From Cannabis sativa (taxonomy: Eukaryota; Streptophyta; Magnoliopsida; Rosales; Cannabaceae), in the NCBI RefSeq assembly GCF_029168945.1, contig NC_083602.1, forward strand, positions 26,213,323-26,277,322: DNA of 64,000 nucleotides, read 5' to 3'. The stretch's first letter is position 1. Each line of letters starts with the position of its first letter. Under the pieces are notes generated by a model. That model was given only the letters and a program-made list of their open reading frames with translations, did no database searches and was not told where the DNA came from. Made by a program: the position numbers and the translations under genes. Positions 33,121 to 44,937 of this stretch are shown here, one piece after another.

Positions 33121-34735
33121 CATATATCATATGCATAATAACATCACATTATCAATATTCAACCAATTAGTATTTTTATTATATAACAATATTAACTATA
33201 TCTCAATATTAATCAATTCATAACAATACTAATTATATTACATACAACGTACTCTGCAGTACAATATACTTTTCTTACCTTTAATCCAGGTCCATACATT
33301 TCGGCCAACCCAAGTGGAAAACTATCCCCGATGATCTCGACCCTATTTCACAACAACGGTAAACCTGTATTTGTCCCAAAACACTACTTAATATTCACAT
33401 AAGATAATTTAGGGTTTTCTACCAAACTCCGGGGTATAAATACACTAAAATAAAACTTATATTTTGGCTCTAAAACATACACCATATTGTAGAGCTAATT
33501 GCAAGTTTCAAAACAGTATATAGAACGTCCAAAACAGACACCCGAGTCATAAGTTATGACAAAAAATACGAATTCTGATATCCTAGGAATTTTTAAAAAC
33601 TATGAAACTTGAAAATCTCAATTTTCGCACTCACCGAAACACTACCAAAACTTATCCAAATCACTCCAAACTTCACAGGGCGCATATATACCATAAATAT
33701 TACCATCATTACATAACATAAATAAAAATTGACCCCTTAAATGAGAAACGCCATTAACATTCGGACTAAGCTTTAAAAAAGTTCCAAACTCGATTTCTAA
33801 GTCAAAATCACCTCAAATTCAACAAGTAAACATCGATACTAGTCCCATAGCTATCAAAGAACAATTCTAAGAAGTCAAAATCTCCATAACTATTCTAATT
33901 CACAAAACCCTATATGAAACCAATTATTTTTAAACTTCAAAAGAAATTAAACCATACCTTAAGCTTTCCCTCTTCAAGAATTTGCTATCCTGCTACTACC
34001 GAAGCTTAGATCGCTAAGTTTCGGGTTGAAAATTGAAGAAAATAGATGTAAAGGGAGACGTTTTTATTGAAAGAGGAAGAACAAGGGTTTTGTTTGTCGT
34101 CGTTCTTTTCTACTGTTATAACTTAAAACTTAATATATATATTTAAAACAAAACGATCAGTTTTGTTTTATATATAATAATATAATATTAATAATAATAT
34201 TAATAAAATCTTTATTATTAATAATTATCTTATTATTTCTTAGCCACTAATAAATCTCTATTTTTAGAGTATTTGGTCAACTTCGAGTACTCTAAAATAC
34301 CTCTATATTTTTAAAATAAACTTATCCTAATAATCCCATCAATATTTTTAACTAAAACTGTTGTGACATTTTCGGCCTCCACTCGGGTCTCTAGGGTCGC
34401 CGAACATGAAAATATTTTTATTTCACACAATAACTCATATTATATCCACGTATTTCACATAAATCTCCGTAATTAACAAATTACACTTATATATCCACTT
34501 ATCGAGTCTCCAAGGTCCCCGAACCTGAAAAATGTTTTTATTCCACATATAGCTCATATTACATTCACACATGCTATATAAATATCTGTAATTAAAAAAT
34601 TACGCTTATTTACTCACTTATAGCGAAATTTAAATTTTATGCTAAAATAAATTAGTAAGATCATAATCCCACTTATTACCTGATTAACCCATAATATAAA
34701 TATAAACCCTATTATTTACCATTAGGGTTATCAGG
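33121..34735 (-). repeat. Tekay-like LTR sequence in minus orientation, without clear ends
   Basis: Read on the minus strand it follows the LTR plan seen at 17433-19732: an AT-rich start, a ggaggccgaaaatgtcacaac segment near 34370 (compare the cggtgcccggtattttgg segment near 17576), a leader with ttcttgaagagggaaagcttaagg near 33960, then ggaccuggattaaaggtaag-type sequence near 33280 and the hairpin array. The last part (34371-34625) contains a tandem duplication of about 120 bp. I cannot see proper termini; 34620-34735 may instead belong to a plus-strand piece, since it resembles 35535-35600 in direct orientation. Confidence 0.5.
34371..34625. repeat. Tandem duplication of about 120 bp
   Basis: The segment starting cgggtctctagggtcgccgaac and ending ttacacttatatatccactta is repeated at once as cgagtctccaaggtccccgaac to ttacgcttatttactcactta, with roughly 80-85% match by eye. 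It lies in LTR-derived DNA. Confidence 0.75.
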
Positions 34736-34739
34736 ATAT

Positions 34740-35638
34740 TGTATGTAAAATTCCAGATTGTGTGACTAAGATTACCGGCACCTGGTCAGGAGCACCCGGA
34801 GATTCAAAATCTCTGTCATTGCGGGACAACAGGTAAGACAGTGGTTAGCACGTAGAGTATGCGCAGTGGTGCTTATATTGAAAATGATATGTGTGATTGC
34901 ATAGTAACCGAAATTAAGGTTATTACCCTAATATGAGCTGTTTAATAGCCTAGGGCTATTACCCTAGTGATATATGTGTGTAAATGCCATGCCATGTTAA
35001 ATGTAATGAGATTAGGGATTATGCGCTTAAGGCATATAAGGTTGGACTCGGTAACCATAACCGAGATGAACCATTCTAAGACCTTATTGTATTGAGATGT
35101 GTGAGAGCAACACGTAGGTTTACGCCACGTAGACATAAATAGGCATGTGAGAGCAACATGCAGGTCTGTATCACACAGACATATATGTGAATGGCATTAC
35201 TATTTAAATAGCATGATGAGCATATTATTGTTATGATTTATACTGTCTTGCTGGGCTTGGCTCACGGGTGCTCTACTGTGCAGGAAAGGGTAAGGTTGTA
35301 GCTGATCAGCCATGAGTTCAGGAGTTAGGCAAAGAATGTACATGTTCGGGCCATACTAGACTAAGCGGGTTAGGTCTACTAATGATGTATTTTGAAACTC
35401 TATTTTGCCGCTTAGGCCGGCTGAAAGAGAAAGACTTGTAATAATATTTTGTAAATATTTTTAGGATCCCAACTTCTGTAATTTTTAGTTTATAAAGTTT
35501 AAAGTATTATAAGTTTATTTTCATTCCTATTGTTATTAAAGTTTAAATTCTGTGCTAATTTTATTAGTAATCCCATTTAGGGGATTAGGGTTAGGTAAGT
35601 AATCTTGGGTAGCGTGACTAATTATTTAGGGCGTTACA
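34740..35638 (+). repeat. Tekay-like LTR 3' part, plus orientation
   Basis: It has attaccggcacctgg, gacaacaggtaag, ggaaagggtaaggttgtagctg, aatgtacatgttcgg and ggatccc in the order expected for this LTR family and ends in gggcgttaca. No 5' end or primer site is linked to it. A pair of imperfect repeats with gtgagagcaacacg/gtaggtttacgcca lies at 35100-35185. It directly abuts an Angela-type LTR fragment at 35639. Confidence 0.7.
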
Positions 35639-36224
35639 TAAGTGGTTGAAATAAAGTGGCAAAAATCGAACTAGAGATTGGTCCACTATCATGTACGGCC
35701 ATAGTTGAATTTTGCCCAATATTTTATTCTTTTTTAATCCATATAATTCAACCCTAAGCCCTAGTTGAAATACTATAAAGGAACATAATACTCTCATCTC
35801 ATCCACTTGACACTTTGTCAAACTAATGTCATCTTGACTATTCAACTAAACTAGTAGATGAGAGAGTTCCTTCTATAGAGATTTCAGCCTTCTTCATTGT
35901 TCTTCACCATATTCGAAACCTTGAGTGAATGAGTAACGTGTTCACACATAGCAAGTCAAGTAATCAATCATAGTGAGTAAGACAGTGGTAACCAAACCCA
36001 AAAGAGAGAAAGAGATCCATGATCAGATCTTGATAATGCTCTGCTACAGAAAGGAATCAAGGGCTAGATCTTGAACAGAAGGAGTCATTATATTCTGCTG
36101 CAATCAATGTAAGGTTTTCTTAAACCCTTATGTGTTTATTTCATTGTTTTAGAAAATTTATATTTAGGATATTAATTCAACATACTTCTTAGTAAATCTA
36201 GATCCTCGTAAAATATTCCCAACA
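35639..36224 (+). repeat. Angela-type copia LTR, 3' fragment
   Basis: Homologous to the last third of the copia A LTR: agtggcaaaa..., a TATA box (ctataaagg near 35772), gataatgctctgctacagaaagg, tgctgcaatcaatgtaagg, and the end ccCAACA at 36224. The 5' part is missing; it is joined to the Tekay-like LTR end. It may mark an insertion of the Tekay-like element into this LTR, followed by rearrangement. Confidence 0.8.
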
Positions 36225-36291
36225 TGTTAGTATGTTAAATATACAAAAAAAAAAATTAGGACAATGAATAGTCTCAAATATATAAATATAC

Positions 36292-36666
36292 GGGTAAATA
36301 CCATTTTGGACCCTGTGTTTTGCAAAAGTTACAGATTGGACCCTGTGTTTTGTTAAATGATAAAATGGACCCTGTATTTTCTAAAATAGTAAAAATAGGA
36401 CCCTGAGCTTAATTTTTGACAACTTTTTTTTTTTATTACAACCAACTTGAAGACAATGCTTAATACGAACAGATACAAAAAATATAAACAGTTTTGTCAT
36501 AGCACTTTTAGATCGGATTATAATTAAATTTTATTTTGACAAAAAATCAATTCAGGGTCCTATTTGTACTATTTTAGAAAATATAGGGTCCATTTTGTCA
36601 TTTAACAAAACACAGGGTCCAATTGGCAACTTTTGTAAAACAGAGGGTCCAAAATGGTATTTACCC
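36292..36666. mobile_element. Mutator-type MITE with long terminal inverted repeats
   Basis: A 375-bp element whose arms of about 115 bp are inverted copies (gggtaaataccattttgg at the left, ccaaaatggtatttaccc at the right). A perfect 9-bp duplication, taaatatac, lies at 36283-36291 and 36667-36675. A 9-bp TSD with long inverted arms is typical of Mutator-like elements. There is no coding capacity; the central 120 bp is AT-rich. Confidence 0.9.
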
Positions 36667-36749
36667 TAAATATACAGAATTAGTAATTACATTATAAGTT
36701 ACATATTATTATTAATTTTTTCAATCGAAGTCTTGATTTATCATATAAT

Positions 36750-37040
36750 TTAATATTATATATGTATTTTGATTTTTTATAACTTATAAATATAGACACA
36801 ATTAATTAATAGTTATGATAAATTAATAAAAATATTAAATAAATCAAAAAATAGAGAAAAGAAAGAAAATTGAAGATAACTCATATAAAGGGCAATTTAA
36901 TAGTATATATGTCTTTTGATTTTTTTTTTTTTTTTATAACTTATTAGCATAGGTACAATTAATTAAAAGTTATGATAAACTAATAAAAATATTAAATAAA
37001 TCAGAAAATAGGGAATAGAAAAAAGACTGAAGATAGCTCA
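36750..37040. repeat. AT-rich tandem duplication (about 145-bp unit)
   Basis: Two adjacent copies share ttttgattttt, ataacttat, acaattaatta, agttatgataaa and aataaaaatattaaataaatca in the same order, with small differences. No gene is seen. Confidence 0.65.
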
Positions 37041-38259
37041 TATGGCTTCTTTTATTTTTATATATATATTGATATTGATTGATATTTATAGTAGTTAATT
37101 ATATTATTCTCATTTACCAAAAATAAAAAAAAAAATAAAGATTATTATGTCACAACTTCTAAATATTTTAATATATATACCCGTGGTTGTCACTATTATG
37201 ATCACTGCTTTCATCAATTTTCGAGTATCCACTATTTTTCTATTATCATCATATTTTACATCATTTACACTATTGAATTGTATTTACTATATTACTAATA
37301 AATCATTTAAAACATTTAATGAAAAAAAGTTATAGTAATAGCAATTTTATTAAGTACTAATTTTACAACGAATGATTTGACATCATGCACGTTTTTTTTT
37401 TAAAAAAATGTGTGAAAAGATATTGAATAATAAAATGGTACAAACAAACTAAGAGATTGCATCACAATTTTATTAATTTCGCATAGTAGTGTACTCAATA
37501 ATAATAACTATCAAAGTAAATTTCAAATACAATATTATGTATAATTGAAGAATAAATAAATACACATTTAATAAAAAAAAATATAGCATATTTATAATTA
37601 TATACATATGTAAATGAGATTTTCTATACATCACACTCAATAAATATCATATACTCATGATATGCGATATACGATGCTCTCCCATATATTTTATTAATAT
37701 ATTAATGTTATTTTTTATTAATATATATTAATCTTCTCCAAATATTTGGTGGCCTCCATACCAATCCACGTTTGTCTATTGAGAAGACTACCTATAACAT
37801 AGAATTGAACCAATAAAAATACATTTTTCAAAAATAAAAAATATATATATATAAACATAAAAATGAAGATTTATTACTATTAACGTACATTTTCATCAAC
37901 TAATAATAAACCTTTTTGTAATAAATTTAAACACATAAATAATAAGAAATAAATAAGGCATAAATAACACTAAATATTTTTACGTAGTTTTGCAGTTAAA
38001 TTTGCATACTCCATGAGTTTATTTTATTTAAAATATTTTCTGAATACAAGATATACAATTGATCGTATCTATTTTCCCTCTCCAATTCTCCGTTCCCTTT
38101 TTCTGTGAGATCTGCTGCTATTTATAGGAATATAAGTTGGCAGTTATTTACATTAAAATTCAAATTATAATCGTTAATGAAACATGATTAATTCCCGCGT
38201 TTCATTTAGATCATATGTTGGATAACGCTTGATAACTGTATAACTGCTTGTTATTCTTA
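37041..38259. other. AT-rich intergenic DNA, no supported gene
   Basis: Low-complexity AT-rich sequence. A 62-codon hydrophobic ORF at 37147-37335 has no recognisable motif and its composition is what chance would give in such DNA. Nothing else is visible. Confidence 0.5.
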
Positions 38260-38395
38260 TCTTTTCGATGGTTAATGCTGATTTGGACACTAGCATCTCG
38301 CTTGACTCTTCAATGGTCAATGCTAATTTGGACAATAGCATCTCGCTTAACTCTTCGATGGTTAATGCTGATTTGTACAATAACATCTCGTTTAT
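38260..38395 (-). repeat. 54-bp tandem repeat that keeps an open frame
   Basis: Nearly three copies of a 54-bp unit (38266-38390) with gatggttaatgctgatttgg and atctcgctt. Because 54 is a multiple of three, the minus strand stays open and encodes an 18-residue repeat containing SALTIEE-SEMLL-SK. The ORF (38174-38386, 70 codons) starts inside the array. I see no promoter or homology that would make it a gene; a small domesticated or chance ORF are both possible. Confidence 0.6.
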
Positions 38396-38934
38396 TTCTA
38401 AGTTGTTATCCTTGATTATTATAATATGAGAAAAACGTTAAGTGTCAGCAGATGATTCGCCTTGTCTAGTTTTCTTTTAGAATAGTGAGGTAGATGTCTC
38501 GCTATTTGCTATCCGAGGTTGTCTTGTATAAATGTATTTTACTCCTCTTGAATAAATAATCTTCCTGGGTATGTGCCTTCCTCCATTTTAATTATTTTCC
38601 TCTTTTTGATTAAATAATTAATCACTCTAGCTTAAATTGGTGGTGAAATTAAATGTACTAGTACTAATAAAATTCTATGTATTGTGGTTTTTTTTTTCAA
38701 AAAAAAAATATTGTATGTAATAACTTATTGATGTCAATAAGAAAAATATTATTATTATTATAAGAGGTATAATTTGTTTTTTTTTTTTTTTGTTGTTTAA
38801 CAAGTTTCTCAAAACTACGTAATTAATCTTAATCTATTTGTTTGTAATTAAGAGTGTTTTTGTGTTTGTTTAAAAATTATCTGCGTGTATTAAAAATTAT
38901 CTTAAAGTTGGTTATATTGAAAAATAAAATTGTT
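38396..38934. other. Intergenic, nothing recognised
   Basis: Mixed AT-rich DNA with poly-T and poly-A runs. No ORF or repeat boundary is convincing. Confidence 0.4.
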
Positions 38935-39058
38935 GAAAATTGAGCTCAAAGTCCTATTTGTACAATTTTGGAAAATGCATGGTCCATTTTATCATCTAGC
39001 AAAATAGAGTGTCCAATTGGTAACTTTTACAAAACACAAGGTCCAAAATAGTATTTAC
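38935..39058. repeat. Relic arm of the same Mutator-type MITE family
   Basis: The sequence agctcaaagtcctatttgtac ... ggtccattttatca ... ggtccaaaatagtatttacc lines up with the right arm of the MITE at 36292-36666, with several changes. The left arm is not visible, so this is a decayed or truncated copy. Confidence 0.7.
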
Positions 39059-40255
39059 CTGTTTATAATAATATATAATTTTTTATATTTAATTTATAAT
39101 AATAATGTTATTACTATTATTGACGTGTCACGTCAGCTAAATATGACGTATGTGATTTTTTTTTTGTATTATTATTATTTTCTTACATTTTTAAAAGTAA
39201 CTTTTTGGTTACTAATAGTGTTGACAAGAAACTAATTAGTTACGTTTATATATATATATATAAAACTTTATTTTTATATCATATAATTTGAGATACGTTT
39301 TGGTTACTCTTTAAAAATTTATTTGTATACATTTTAGTAACTAATTAGTTATTTTTAAGTTATATTATGGTAGATTTAATTTAAAATACATTTAGGTAAC
39401 CTTAAAAAAATATTTTCGAAACTAATGAGTTGTCATGTAATGTAACAAGCTATTATTTTTATATACTGATTATTTTATATATCTTTTCATTATTTTGAAA
39501 GTTAATTAGTTATCATATAATATAATGTAATTCAATTAACAAAATTCTAAAATGAATGTTAACTAAGATTTAAAAAAGAATTATAAAACAGTAATTAATC
39601 TCTATATTACAAACTAAATGGTTTATTTTTTAAAAATAGCAAAAAAAAAAAAAACATGTTTCCTACATCTTAAAATGTTTACGTTGAAGAGTAGATCGCA
39701 ATAATATTTTTAGAAACTCATTTGAGTCATGACGTGATGAGAAATTATTTTTTAAAGTTTGAAAAAAAAAAGAGAGAAATAAGAAAAAAAAAACAATAAA
39801 GAGAGAAAAAGAGTAACACAAGAGAGGGAAAAGGAAAAAAAATAGAGAAAGACATTAAGTAACTTAGTTTATAGCAAAAGGCCCTTATATTTAAAGACAT
39901 GTTCTTTCTTTTTCTCTTTATATTTATTATAATATAACAAATATATTTTTTATAACATGAACATTCATTTGAAAAAAAAAAAACTTATAAAACCTTAGTC
40001 AGGAGACATTCTAAAATTCTTATTTATTCTATTTTTTAAAAAAAAAAACTAAGTATATATAATTTTACTATAAATATTTAAAAGAATTCATGAAAGATTT
40101 CTTTTTTAAAAAAGAAAATAAAAATAAAAAGCCTAATTTTAATTTTTCACCCAAATTAAATTTCCAAACTGCTTAGATTGCTCTAGCTAGACACAGACCT
40201 AACCCACCTTAATCAAAATTAACTTTATTAAAAAATCACTATATTTTTTTTTGAC
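39059..40255. other. AT-rich intergenic DNA left of the SIRE-like element
   Basis: AT-rich DNA with poly-A runs and purine-rich stretches near 39750-39850. No gene, element end or RNA is supported. Confidence 0.45.
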
Positions 40256-40260
40256 AAAGT

Positions 40261-41469
40261 TGAAATTCCGTATTTTAATGTTCCCAGTTTAATTATTTAA
40301 TTAAGTGATTAATTAAATGCGGAATAATGAAACTGGTACTGAAAACAGTTTTTCCGTAGTTACAGAATACAACTCTGTAACTCCAGAGAAACCCAAAAAA
40401 ACAAACAGTGCATAAAAGTAAAAACACACAAGATTTTTGTACGTGGTTTCAACAATCCTTTCAGATTGTTACTAGTCCACGGGGCCACGCCCAGAGATAA
40501 GATTCATTAGATCGGTATCAAAAATACAAAGTAATTGACTTATGCATAAATAGACTCCCTCTTATTGTATGTCGCAAGCTTGATGTATTCCACCTACTAA
40601 CCGAATCTTGATAAAACTCCAAAAGCTCGAACTCCCTTCGATCACCTTGAAGAGTGCTTGAATCCTCCCGATTCAAGGCTTGAAGGCTATCTCCCGAAAG
40701 CCTATACAACCATCTCCCGAAGGTTGTGTGCTTGTATCCTCCCCATGCAAGACTTCAAAAGCAATCTCTTGAAAGCTTGTAAATACCCTTCTCCCGAAGG
40801 TGCACTGATGTTCTTCTTTGTTGCAGACTTGAATACAGACTCAAGACAATACAAACAACAAATAAACAGAGTAAGAGTAGAACAACTCTTCTCTACAAAA
40901 CAAAGACACTCTTTTCTTATGATATGAAAGTGAATAAAAGAGTTAACAAAACAAAGACACTCTTTCCTTAAGATATGAATATAATTCTAAGTGTGTGAAA
41001 GAGATGCAAAACCTAGCTACTATAAGATGTATTTATAATGAATATACATCTCATAGACAGCTTACATTCGGTCTGAACAAGACCTCAACCCACTAGAAAC
41101 TTCCCTAAAATAATTCTTCAATCAGTCCAGGAATTTCCGTTTCTGTACCTACAGAATCGTGGGCAGTAACTACAACTTTCCTTTTATAGAAAAGGAAAGT
41201 CTAGCTCCGGTTTTCTCTTAAAGAAACCTGATCTTAGAAAATGGGAAACTCAACACAAGATCAGAATAACAGCTGGTTAGCAAAGAATCAATGTGTAATC
41301 AAAACTTACCATTTTTACCTCAATTTCCATAAATAGAAAAGCTAGTCAACTTTCCTTCCAAGTTTAGATTTACACAAGTATGGAAACCATATCAATATAT
41401 GCCAGCCGAAATATACAAAGAATAATAAAATATTTTTGTCAATTAAATATGCCAAAAATGGAATTAACA
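40261..41469 (-). repeat. 3' LTR of the SIRE-like element
   Basis: Plus-strand coordinates run from tgaaattccg to ggaattaaca. It contains a run of tctcccgaa-type motifs at 40664-40805, in a set of short imperfect repeats separated by 30-40 bp. Near-identical to the LTR at 48779-49987. Confidence 0.93.
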
Positions 41470-41484
41470 ATCTCCCCCTTTGGC
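41470..41484 (-). other. Polypurine tract of the SIRE-like element
   Basis: The minus strand reads gccaaagggggagat directly before the 3' LTR. This is a clear copia-type plus-strand primer. Confidence 0.85.
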
Positions 41485-41916
41485 ACTTTGATTGACAAAA
41501 CATTTTATTATGAGAAAACCTGCATCAAGTGTTAGAAACCAAAGCAAATAGCTTTTTAAAGATACAAGAGTATAGAAAATACTCCCCCTGCATGAAAGCT
41601 CTCTAACACATAAAACATAGAACTTTTTTTGGACGGAAAAGCTTGCAAACCGAAGGACACAACTTTTTAAATGGAAAAGTGTTAAACCACAAACAACTTT
41701 TTAAACGGAAAAGTGTTAAACCACAAACAAGCAACTCCCCCTAAAACCAAGGGTCCAGAGGTCCAGAGTTGTAACAAAGAGTTCAATGAATCCAAAAAAT
41801 AATACTACTCCCCCTTTCTGTCTATCAAGGAGCCAAAGATAACAAAAACAAACATGGACAAAGTCATAAGTTCAAATAAACATTAATAAAAGGCAAAAGA
41901 TAAAAGATTGAACCAC

Positions 41917-43446
41917 TTATTCATCATCATTGGGTCGGAAGTATTTCATGATGCTGTCCATCTTCCTAAGAAGCAAGGCCTGACTTGTCTCCATTCTTCC
42001 CAAACGCAAGTTGAATTCTGCCATTTCTGTAGGAGCAGAAGTTGAAGCAGATGCTGCAGCAGGATCATTTGTAAGACCAGGGGAAGCAGACCGAGCCTTT
42101 CTTTGAGCAGCTTTTCCTTGAGGAGGCTTCTCAGGAATTTTGAAAGTGGTTCCAACAGCAGGCATCTCAATTGATTCATTCTCAAGAATCAATTCCTCTT
42201 GATCAGATAAAATTTTATAGATTAAGTGAGGAAAAATGAGATTGAGCCTAGGTTTCTTACCCTTTCGAAGAGAAACAATTTGCTCCCAAATCATGTCAGC
42301 CAAATCAATTTTAGCACCAATTGAAACTTTATACAAAAAGAAAGCAAGTTCATTTGAAACATTTACCGGATTGGAGCAAGGAAACCAATTGGATAGGGCA
42401 AACCTCATGAGAGCAGCATGTTGATAGGTGAGTTGAGACATATGCATGGTGTCGGAGAGTTCAATTTCATTATCACCAGAGAGATAACTGAACACCTTTT
42501 GACGATCAAACTCCACATCAGTTGTCTCAATTCCCATAGGCAATTTGAGTGCCTTAGCAACATCCTTTACAGTAAAGGAATACCAGTGTCCTCTGACAAA
42601 AACTTTGCCAAACATGAAAGAGTCCTCATCGAGAAACTCATCAGTGATGTTAGCATAAAATTCCTTCACAATTCTATCCACATACCCATCAAAACCGATC
42701 AAGGTATCTACCCATTGTCTTTCTTTCAACATGTTATACACTCCAAAAGGCTTATGAGCAATAACATTAAAATTTTTCTCCACAGTAAAATTCCTATTCT
42801 CATAGAATTTCATATCTCTAGCATGATCATTATAACAAAAATAATGAGAGTGGGGCTTGAAGTTATCAAGAGAAATACCAGAGGGCCTCTTTCTTTTCTG
42901 TGGAAGAACAGGATTTGGAGAGACAATGGGCCTTTTTCCTTTGTCCTTCTTTGGAACAGCAGGAGGGACTGGAACAGGTTCTGTAGTGACAGGCTCAGTT
43001 TCTGGTTCTTCACTCTTGGATCCAGAATCATCAACAGCAAGAAGGTCTTTGGGCACAAATTCTTCACTTGAATCGGACAAGCCCTCAGAATCATGATCCT
43101 CCTCACTTTCTTCTGGTTCAGAATCCGAGGAAGAGACCAAAGGGGGATTCTCCTTGAGATTTTTTCCCTTTGAAGATGAAGAAACCACATTTTTCCCTTT
43201 GGATGCAATTTAAGGTTTAACCACTTCAGGCTTTTTAGGAGTGGAAACCTTGGACCTAGTTCGAGAACTCACCGTGGGCAAGGTCACCAAAGCTTGGTCG
43301 ACATTAGGAACACCATTCGAAGAAGAGGATTTCGAACCAGAAGCTCCGGTTGCTGGTGCAGGCGGCGCAGGCGGAGTGACCGGAGAAGCAGAAGCAGATC
43401 CACGAGTGGGCTTCTTGGATGGTTGGGCATTCTTAGTTTTGGCCAT
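41917..43446 (-). pseudogene. Third ORF of SIRE-like element (putative plant transposon protein domain), nonsense mutation
   Basis: About 509 codons between pol and the 3' LTR, start MAKTKNAQPSKKPTRG at 43446. The first 170 residues are disordered: Ala/Pro-rich, then acidic with a Ser/Glu run and repeated PVPP. From roughly residue 190 a conserved globular region follows: NRNFTVEKNF, RQWVDTLIGFDGYV, VKEFYAN, VRGHWYSFTVKDVAKAL. This resembles the family named putative plant transposon protein. A Ser/Ala-rich part and a short helical tail end it. A TAA near 43210 interrupts it after PEVVKP; both flanks stay in one frame, so the rest (43188 down) is only reachable by readthrough. SIRE elements have an env-like ORF at this place. 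I see no signal peptide or membrane segment here, so an envelope role is not supported. Confidence 0.75.
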
Positions 43447-44937
43447 TTTTCTTTGAAACCCTAGAACAGAAACTCTCTTACACTTTGAACAATGTTAGAC
43501 CTTTGAGAGAAAAAAAAATAGAAAGAGAAGAGAGAGTGGTGATCGTGGGTGAGTGGGTAGTTGAGCCTATATAACAATTGATGTTAATTACCCAATAAGA
43601 AAAAAATGGGAAAAAGGAAAGTAACTTACTTACCTTACTTACCACATGGGGAGAGGAAAAAGAGGAAACCAAAAGAAAGGTTTTTCAAATATAGTCAATG
43701 TTTCCTTAAATGGAAAAAAGGAAACCAAATATTCCCACAAAATTTAAGAAATAAAAACCCCACCAAATCCGAAATTGCCACCAAAAAGGAAACCAAAAAT
43801 AAATAAATATTTAAGTACAAGTTTCCTAAAAAAAAGACCAAATCTCCACAAATAAAGGAAACACAAAATAGAGTATACAATTAAAACATGTTTCCATAAA
43901 ATGAAAAAATAAAAGGAAAATATTTACAAGGATTCAAAAAAAATTCGAAAAGAAAAAATATGCCCCCATTTTTCTTTTATTTTTTAAAAAAATGCCCCCC
44001 AAAGAAAAATTGCAAATAATGAACAAGAGAACACACAAGGACACAAAAAAAAACACTAATCACCACTTAAGAGCAAAAAATTGTGTCTAAGAACATAATG
44101 AAACATAACAAAAAAAAATAACAAGAATTTTTAACAAAGCTCACTTGACAACTCGATCACGAACCCCTTTTTTTTGTTTTTTTTTTTTAAATTTTTTGAT
44201 TAAAAGACAGAAAAATAAAATAACCTTGATATTTTTGCAACTAGAATTCACAATGTCCATTTGTCTTTGTCCCTGATGAAAAAATCAAACTCATAAGAAT
44301 AATCAGAAATTATTTTATCAAACTAATGAAGTAATAGAATGAGGTCATACCGGTTCACAGGAAAAATTGACTCCGTCACCAAGAATATTAAAGCACATCA
44401 AACAGTATGTAACAGCTTTATAACACCATTTTCGAGAATAAACAATTTTTACCACAAACTGTGTCAAGCATTAGTGTGTGAAAGTGTAAGCAGTGAACAT
44501 TGCCCATTTTGTCAAAAAGACTTTTTCTGATAAAATGTACCCATAGGAGACGCTGTCACACTACTTCAATAGTAGCCCTTTTCAATGGTAGCGTATCTTC
44601 TACATAACTCCTAATTACATAGTTCCAACTTAGTCAGAGATGGCTTTCACACATTGAGATAGGTAGCTCTATTCATCCAATGGAGCTTGAATACACAGTT
44701 TTTGAACAACATTATTCGAAAATGGTAGCTTACATAACACTGTTTGATGAACCTGAATATTCCTGTGAGGAGTGAACAATTTTCCTGACAAACCTGTATG
44801 ACATCATAACATTACAACATTAGCAATATAATAATGACTGAAATTCTTATAAGGTTGAAATTTTCTTCTAGGACAAAGACAAGACATTATGAACTCTAAG
44901 ACAACTCAAATATCAAGGATTATGAAAAACAAAAGCA
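43447..44937 (-). other. Spacer between pol and the third ORF
   Basis: A 1.5-kb A-rich (plus strand) region with many poly-A runs and words such as ggaaacc. No long frame. It probably includes the leader of the third ORF. A conserved-looking, less biased part lies at 44530-44760. Confidence 0.5.

Noticed and set aside
37147..37335. Hydrophobic 62-codon ORF as a membrane protein gene
   Set aside because: AT-rich chance ORF without promoter, GC change or similarity that I can see.
42418..43096. Plus-strand ORFs opposite the SIRE-like third ORF
   Set aside because: They are antisense shadows; the minus-strand frame carries the conserved protein region.
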